Below are positions 53,031 to 57,180 of a stretch of 57,180 nucleotides of DNA, piece by piece (within the stretch, counting starts at the first letter, position 1; each line of letters begins with the position of its first letter). The stretch is from positions 1-57,180 of the forward strand of contig JAJZYM010000010.1 in assembly GCA_021798115.1 (NCBI GenBank), given 5' to 3'. The notes below the pieces were generated by a model. The model worked only from the letters and a program-made list of their open reading frames with translations. It did not search any database and was not told the DNA's origin. This DNA is from Pseudomonadota bacterium. GTDB lineage: Bacteria; Pseudomonadota; Gammaproteobacteria; JAKAQQ01. A program made the position numbers and the translations under genes.

Positions 53031-53175
53031 GGAACACCCGGATCGATTCGTGCCGAGGGAGCCCCCTATCGGCCGATGGCGGAGGATGCCTGCCCTCTTT
53101 TGAATTTGAACCCGGATGACCATGAAACCATGCCTTCCACCGGAGGACGGTAGCCACCGCGCTCCAGTGTCCCCC

Positions 53176-53445
53176 TCAGGGATAGACGTCCTTGCGATGT
53201 CCGATCTGGACCACGAGCACAACGAGTGCCGTATCCTGAATCGCGCAAATCAGCCGGTCGTCGCCCACCCGGTAGCACCAGAGGCTCGCGAAGGCCGGAC
53301 CGTGCAGCGCCTTGCCCTGGCTCCACGGATCGGCGTGGGGGGCGATGCGCTCATCCATGAAATCGACGAGGCGCCGAGCCGCCGGACGATCGAGCTTGTG
53401 CAGTTTCTTGAGCGCAGTCTCGGTGTACTCAATCGTCCACGCCAA
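53176..53445 (-). CDS. RelE/ParE-superfamily toxin
   Basis: An 89-residue protein with the RelE/ParE fold pattern: AWTIEYTETALKKLHKLDRPAARRLVDFM, then KALHGPAFASLWCYRVGDDRLICAI with the conserved R and Y/R, and a basic C-terminus (IGHRKDVYP). RelE-type toxins cut mRNA on the ribosome and ParE-type toxins target gyrase; IGHRKDVY favours RelE-like. The start overlaps the antitoxin gene by 17 bases. Confidence 0.9.
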   Translation of the reverse strand: MAWTIEYTETALKKLHKLDRPAARRLVDFMDERIAPHADPWSQGKALHGPAFASLWCYRVGDDRLICAIQDTALVVLVVQIGHRKDVYP

Positions 53446-53656
53446 GCTCGGCCCTCACCTGCTCGGCTGTGTAGATCTTCTCGCGCCCTGAGCGCACCCG
53501 CTCGAGGGTCGCGGCGGCGAGATACGCTTCCTCGAGTTCATCGAGCCCTCCCGTGATGAGCTCGCGCAGGTAATAGGCCTTGGTCCGGCCCGTTCGGGCC
53601 GCCAACCGATCGAGCCGCCGCTCGGTCTTTTCGTCCAGTCGGATGGAGGTCGCCAT
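53429..53656 (-). CDS. Ribbon-helix-helix antitoxin (RelB/TraY-like)
   Basis: A 75-residue antitoxin with an N-terminal MetJ/Arc-like RHH DNA-binding domain (SIRLDEKTERRLDRLAARTG, then TKAYYLRELITGGL) and a C-terminal toxin-binding helix (EKIYTAEQVRAEL). It precedes the toxin, the normal order, and probably represses the pair through the repeats upstream of its ATG. Confidence 0.9.
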   Translation of the reverse strand: MATSIRLDEKTERRLDRLAARTGRTKAYYLRELITGGLDELEEAYLAAATLERVRSGREKIYTAEQVRAELGVDD

Positions 53657-53679
53657 GGATTGCTTCTCTTCTGATGAAT

Positions 53680-53697
53680 ACGTGTATGCACGTGTAT
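53680..53697. promoter_or_regulatory. Putative operator of the toxin-antitoxin pair
   Basis: Two copies of ACGTGTAT (53680-53687 and 53690-53697), ten bases apart, one helical turn, just upstream of the antitoxin start at 53656. RHH repressors bind such tandem half-sites. Confidence 0.55.
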
Positions 53698-53756
53698 CAC
53701 ACTGTCATTCTGGTCGGCCGCCGGAACCCCGACCTGGCCGGGTATTCACGAATCAA

Positions 53757-53791
53757 ATGCGCAAAGTATCAAAAAATGATACTTTGCGCAT
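53757..53791. repeat. 15-bp perfect inverted repeat, probable AbiEi-type operator
   Basis: ATGCGCAAAGTATCA (53757-53771) and TGATACTTTGCGCAT (53777-53791) separated by five A residues. The likely ATG of the relic antitoxin gene lies at its centre-right (53776). AbiEi antitoxins autorepress through inverted repeats at this position. Confidence 0.75.
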
Positions 53792-54296
53792 ATAGATACG
53801 AATCCTTCTCGCCTGAACGCCAGGGGCTATATAGAGCCCTCGCCTCCCGCGGACGCTATCAGTTCGGCTCTGAAGAGGCCCGCAAGGCACTCGGAGTTTC
53901 GGAGGCCGCGGCCAAGCTGGCGCTGAATCGGCTCGCCCGACGGGGCCTGATCGCCAGCCCGGCGCGCGGATTCTACGTCATCGTTCTGCCGGAATACCAC
54001 CGTCTCGGCTGCCTCCCGGCCGAGCAATTCATTCCGCCCTGATGCAGCGGCAGGGCCTGGACTACTATGCCGGGCCACTATCGGCGGCCCAGTTTCACGG
54101 CGCCGCCCATCAAAGACCGCAGGAATTCCAGGTCATGCTCACCAAGGCGCGCCGTCCCATTCACTGCGGGCAGATACGCGTCATCTTCCATGTACGCAAA
54201 CGCCTCAAGGACGTGCCGGTGCAGACGCTCAACACGCCGCGTGGCACGATCCTCGTCTCTGCGCCCGAAGCGACGGCATCGGCACCAGGTGACTGA
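53776..54296 (+). pseudogene. AbiEi-like type IV antitoxin, frameshifted and truncated
   Basis: The N-terminal frame (53776-54042) has the winged-helix pattern of AbiEi antitoxins: RYQFGSEEARKALGVSEAAA, LNRLARRGLIASPARGFYVI, then LGCLPAEQFIP. It hits TGA at 54040. The family continues FIPALMxxxGxxYYAG; here that continuation (MQRQGLDYYAGPLSAAQFHG, then AAHQRPQEFQVML, KARRPIHCGQIRVIF, NTPRGTILVSAPEAT) is in the next frame from 54042. One base is missing in the CCGCCC tract at about 54034-54039. The second frame ends early at 54296, before the C-terminal antitoxin domain. No AbiEii toxin gene follows. This was a full-length antitoxin, now broken. Confidence 0.82.
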
Positions 54297-54306
54297 CGCT
54301 CTGCAC

Positions 54307-54429
54307 TTACGACTCGCGGCGCTCCACGGCCTTCAAACCGCCCATACCGAGCATCCAGTACAGTAACAAAGCCAGCCACATGGTCTGGATCAGGTGGATC
54401 CATGCGAACTCAATCAAGGAAGAGATCAT
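54307..54429 (-). pseudogene. Fragment resembling the N-terminus of an isoprenylcysteine carboxyl methyltransferase-like protein
   Basis: A 40-codon frame with one hydrophobic helix (LIQTMWLALLLYWMLGMGG) followed by LKAVERRES and a stop. Membrane methyltransferases of the ICMT type often begin with a YW-containing helix and a basic RRES turn. The remaining helices and the SAM-binding C-terminus are absent, so this looks like a broken end. A tiny independent membrane peptide is the alternative. Confidence 0.4.
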
Positions 54430-54725
54430 GGAACGCTCCGCATCGCGACGCTCGGAATGGCGGTCATTCTCAAGCAAATTCAGCTTCGGGCGGGAGTAAA
54501 GCCGGATAAAGCCATCGAGGGTCAAGGGCGCGCGGGGAATCGCCAGTGCCGGGCTCCACATCCGCGGCGCTGGGCCGAGAAGCGCGGGACGATGACGCCG
54601 GCGTACACAACGCGGTGGAGCGGTCTGGCGATCGTGAGGGTGTGAGAGTGGGCATGCTGGATCAAAGGACTGCGGCTGGGGTCGGCGTCGACGCAAAACA
54701 ATCCCGCATTGCGCCCGTGCGTTCT
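54430..54725. other. Non-coding or degraded stretch
   Basis: About 300 bases between the methyltransferase-like fragment and the CPBP gene end. Open frames on either strand show no family motif. It may be remnant sequence of the region's decayed genes. Confidence 0.35.
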
Positions 54726-55571
54726 TCACCAGCGGCCACGCGCCACCCGCACGAGCGCCACCAAGCCATAAATCGCCACAAAGGCCCCGATACCTAGATA
54801 GGCGAGCATCAATCCGTGTTGCAAGACGCTCTCGTGGGCTACGGCCAGATACAGCCACGCGCCCCATACCATCAGGCTGTCAATAGCGTAGTGGGTAGCA
54901 ATGCTCCACCGCAGCCCGAAGCGGACGCGCATGCTGGCCAACAGTACGCCCAGCACGAATTGCGGGATTACCAGAAAGAATGCCCACCACGTCAGGTGGT
55001 TGGCGTAAATGGCTGCGTGTGCCGCGCCGAACAGGATGCAGGAGACCCAGAAGATCACGACGCCCCTATTGCGAAACAGCCTCAGCACGGGTTCGCGCGC
55101 GTAGCCGTACAACAGCAGGCTGACCAAACATGCCGGAATCAGCACCCAGAAGAGCTCGAAGTAGTGGGCGACGCCGTAGGCCGGAAGCCTGTGCATCAAG
55201 TTCTGGCGCAGCAGCACATAGAGGTAGGTGAAGAAAAACGCCAGGCCGACGAACACGGGCTTCGGCGCCGTGGAGAGCATCGCCCGGAATGCAAGCTCCT
55301 CTAAAAGAGGTGCCACAGCCACGATCGCGGCCGCTGACCAAGAAGCGTGAGTCAACAGATGGTTCACGAAGCTGTTCGGAGGGACTGTCCAGCCAAAAAG
55401 GTGAACGAGCAGTTGATCCAATGCCCCACCTGCGAAGCCGATCAGCAGCAGGAGGCACAACCAACCCAGCCAACGCCAGAGCGTCAGTACCTCCGATGCG
55501 TGTTCGCCAAGTTCCGGCTTGCGCAGGAAGCGCAGCAGTGGCGTGGGTCTGCTCATGAGTGCGTCGTTCAT
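54726..55571 (-). CDS. CPBP-family intramembrane metalloprotease
   Basis: An integral membrane protein of 281 residues with about seven hydrophobic helices. The CPBP/Abi signature is present: EELAFRAML (E91, E92, R95), FGAAHAAIY (FxxxH) and HYAIDS (third motif). These residues form the intramembrane active site of Rce1-like glutamic endopeptidases. The ATG at 55571 has AGGAGA upstream. The substrate is unknown; family members in bacteria are linked to bacteriocin immunity and maturation, which fits an accessory region. Isolated gene. Confidence 0.88.
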   Translation of the reverse strand: MNDALMSRPTPLLRFLRKPELGEHASEVLTLWRWLGWLCLLLLIGFAGGALDQLLVHLFGWTVPPNSFVNHLLTHASWSAAAIVAVAPLLEELAFRAMLSTAPKPVFVGLAFFFTYLYVLLRQNLMHRLPAYGVAHYFELFWVLIPACLVSLLLYGYAREPVLRLFRNRGVVIFWVSCILFGAAHAAIYANHLTWWAFFLVIPQFVLGVLLASMRVRFGLRWSIATHYAIDSLMVWGAWLYLAVAHESVLQHGLMLAYLGIGAFVAIYGLVALVRVARGRW

Positions 55572-56063
55572 CGCAATTTCTCCTGGATCTCTCACCGCTC
55601 TGTTGAACCCGTTGACTTCCCCCGCCCTGGTTCCCACTCACGGACCGCGGCAGCTCCCAGGCAGGAACATCGGACGGAGGATTGTACGATTTTTCCCGAT
55701 CGGCTCCATCCCGGAGGGCACTGTGGCGTCATTGCAGGGCCAAGCCATAGGGCTTTCTGGGCTGCCCTTCACGACCAGTGGCCGAAAGCTCAATACCTTG
55801 CCCCGCAAGGCGTTGTTGAGGACCAGATCTCGAAGGCTTCGCCTTGTGCACCGGGTGGCCATCGACGATGAGGAACGCAAGGCGTCGAGCCTGGGCGCAG
55901 GAAATCGCGGAACACCCGCGTTGTAAATCTGCACTTGAACACCATGAACAACCAGTGTCGTGAGTTGGTCAGGGCAGAGAGCCGATTGCATCCGCAGCTG
56001 CCAACCCAATTCTCAAATATCCCCTTTTCTCCCAAGCAGAAATGCCCCCTTTTGTGCGGAAGT
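55572..56063. other. Stretch without recognised gene
   Basis: About 490 bases. A 123-codon minus-strand frame (55638-56009) has no recognisable motif and is not called. The rightmost part (about 55990-56063) shows the short sequence that follows the transposase relic. No tRNA or promoter of note. Confidence 0.4.
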
Positions 56064-56560
56064 TCAGCGGCTCAAGGAAGGCGCGGTGAGTTTGGCCTTT
56101 CCGATGGGAGAACGACGCCAGGGATGACCGGGAGCGGGCTTTCTTTAGGGCGCGGCCCGCTCTGTCTTTCTCTGGCGTTGTCCACGGTTTGGCGGAGTCT
56201 GCTCTCGTCGTCGAGGAGATAGGCGGTTCCCCCTCACTGAGCAGACGATAGGTCAATGATCGGCCCATGTGTAGCGGTGACGGGGCCATCGAACGCCTCA
56301 CAGACCGTGACCCGGGCACCGCGAAGACGGTAACCCTTGTCCTGTCCGGTGAGCAGGTATTCCCGGCTCTTGAACTGGAACGTCAGGCTCTTCCAGCCAC
56401 GCCCGCCGCGGCCAGACCGCAGTTCGCGGCTGATCGTGGCCTTGTGCAAGCCCACAACCGTCCCCACTCTCGCTTTGTTGATGGCCGGATTTCATCAGCG
56501 CATCAATCGGGTCACGTCGGTGCTCGGCGAGCTGCGCATCGTGTCTCATCAGTCCCTCTC
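56064..56560 (-). pseudogene. Chimeric transposase relic (IS30-like HTH joined to the C-terminus of a different transposase)
   Basis: Reading on the minus strand, an IS30-type helix-turn-helix is split over two frames: DALMKSGHQQSES in one, and TVVGLHKATISRELRSGRGG in the next, a frameshift near 56480. Instead of the IS30 body, the frame runs into KSREYLLTGQDKGYRLRGAR and VTVCEAFDGPVTATH, which resembles the C-terminal part of ISNCY/IS481-type transposases. It stops at 56234. In a third frame RKPAPGHPWRRSPIGKAKL ends at 56064, matching the typical PDHPWR end of such transposases. No inverted repeats were found. A non-functional, deletion-scarred remnant. Confidence 0.7.
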
Positions 56561-56920
56561 ATTCTTGCCGGAGCGAAAGAACGGGATGCTAACGCAGCCT
56601 GCCTCTCACTCCGATTCCATGGGTGGCACTTCCGAGTTGAATTCGCGGTTGCTCATGCTGTTCGTTGTCCGTTCGATGCCTGATGTTGGTCAAGGGGGAG
56701 TTGTCGGTCTCATTCCCAAAGAAAGGGGTATGAATCATCAGAGATTCCCTAAGGATTTCCTCACCGGAGAGGCACACAAACCCAACCACTTCCGCAACCA
56801 AGGGTGATAACGAGCGGAAGGAGAGCGCACCCCAAGAAAGCCCCACCCGTGGAGGAGAGGAGCGGTGAATTGGAGGGCTCTCCGACGCGCGGCCCGGGCC
56901 CATCGCGAACAGCGTGCCCC
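56561..56920. other. Stretch without recognised gene
   Basis: About 360 bases, AT-richer than the core genes. Frames on both strands are short and without motif. It separates the transposase relic from the gene at the window edge. Confidence 0.4.
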
Positions 56921-57180
56921 CTACGTGCGGCGGATGACGACGAGCCCGGAGAGTCCGTGCTGCGAAAGGCGCCGGTTGAACGCGGCGACCTCGGTCTGCA
57001 CCACTTCACGGAGACGGTTTCGGGCGGCGGCAAGTTCACCGTCGAGATCGCGATAGACCGCCACGTCCTGACTCGTCGGGGCGTAGTCGGAGCTGTGTTC
57101 CACCACGCGCAGGAGCACACACAGACGGCCGAGAATGCGCACGGGATGCTGGAAGGCATCCTCGCGAGCTCCCGTGAGAT
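56921..57180 (-). CDS. C-terminus of a probable secreted beta-propeller (VPS10-like) protein, cut by the window edge
   Basis: The frame is open from the window end to a TAG at 56921, about 85 residues. The helical sequence (SDYAPTSQDVAVYRDLDGEL, AAARNRLREVV, VAAFNRRLSQHGLSGLVVI) matches the C-terminal helical region seen in VPS10-like glycosyl hydrolase proteins, where a PTxQ segment precedes a helix ending in LNxxLxxxGLxxIVV. The diagnostic Asp-box repeats are outside the window, so the call is tentative. If right, it is a second such gene besides the one at 23320-26529. Confidence 0.55.
   Translation of the reverse strand, partial: LTGAREDAFQHPVRILGRLCVLLRVVEHSSDYAPTSQDVAVYRDLDGELAAARNRLREVVQTEVAAFNRRLSQHGLSGLVVIRRT

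Noticed and set aside
55638-56009. 123-codon minus-strand frame
   Set aside because: No similarity pattern, no good start, and it lies in a decayed region.
56589-56903. 104-codon minus-strand frame
   Set aside because: No recognisable motif; composition typical of non-coding sequence in this region.
1-57180. CRISPR arrays, rRNA operons, prophage modules
   Set aside because: No regularly spaced direct repeats, no rRNA sequence and no capsid, tail or integrase genes were seen.

Overview
The window is 57 kb of GC-rich DNA with dense, mostly co-directional and overlapping genes. It most likely comes from a gammaproteobacterial chromosome. Supporting points are a complete System I cytochrome c maturation set in the order ccmABCDEFGHI, the rnr-rlmB pair, a pcnB-folK-dNK-panB-panC-panD cluster, a histidyl-tRNA synthetase of the Xanthomonas-like type, tripartite RND efflux genes and an Mla-type lipid transport operon. 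No rRNA, CRISPR array or intact mobile element is visible. The species cannot be fixed from sequence reading alone; a free-living Gram-negative related to deep-branching gammaproteobacteria is an inference.

Layout. 1-4.7 kb (minus): the 3'-truncated end of a DinG/YoaA iron-sulfur helicase, rlmB and rnr. A tRNA-Leu(CAG) with a near-consensus promoter is divergent from rnr. 5.1-5.8 kb: an unusual DNA-binding protein with a sigma-region-4-like HTH and a histone H1/AlgP-like basic tail. 6.2-15.8 kb (minus): ccmABCDEFGHI, followed in the same direction by a MaoC hydratase-like protein, a DnaJ/CbpA co-chaperone and a short-chain dehydrogenase. 15.9-17.7 kb: a DmdC-type acyl-CoA dehydrogenase. 17.7-26.5 kb: a double-length UvrA with four ABC ATPase modules. 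Its GTG start overlaps the stop of a secreted Asp-box beta-propeller protein.

26.8-37.5 kb: RND pump and membrane fusion protein, divergent from an OmpR-type two-component system, with a palindrome resembling an RstA box between them. Next come a Fur-family regulator translationally coupled to a polytopic membrane protein with an HGVTPDEH motif, a Bax-inhibitor-1/YccA-like protein and a TolC-type outer membrane factor. 37.6-41 kb (plus): mlaE, mlaF, mlaD and a PqiC-like lipoprotein. 41-43 kb (minus): tsaE and nnrD. 43.2-45.2 kb (plus): queG, which has no ATG/GTG/TTG start upstream of its conserved N-terminus, and a ferritin-like diiron protein. 45.2-49.9 kb (minus): pcnB to panD, which joins RNA polyadenylation, folate and pantothenate synthesis. 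50-53 kb (plus): tRNA-Glu(CTC), a CnoX-like thioredoxin-TPR protein, hisS and a DUF167 protein.

53-57 kb is an accessory, partly decayed stretch. It holds a RelE/ParE-RHH toxin-antitoxin pair and a frameshifted AbiEi-like antitoxin relic that keeps its 15-bp operator palindrome. It also holds a truncated isoprenylcysteine methyltransferase-like fragment, a CPBP intramembrane protease and a chimeric transposase relic. At the right edge is the C-terminus of what appears to be a second beta-propeller (VPS10-like) protein.

Several starts were moved inward from the longest open frame on the basis of ribosome binding sites, 4-nt overlaps and family N-termini. These cases are noted in the entries.
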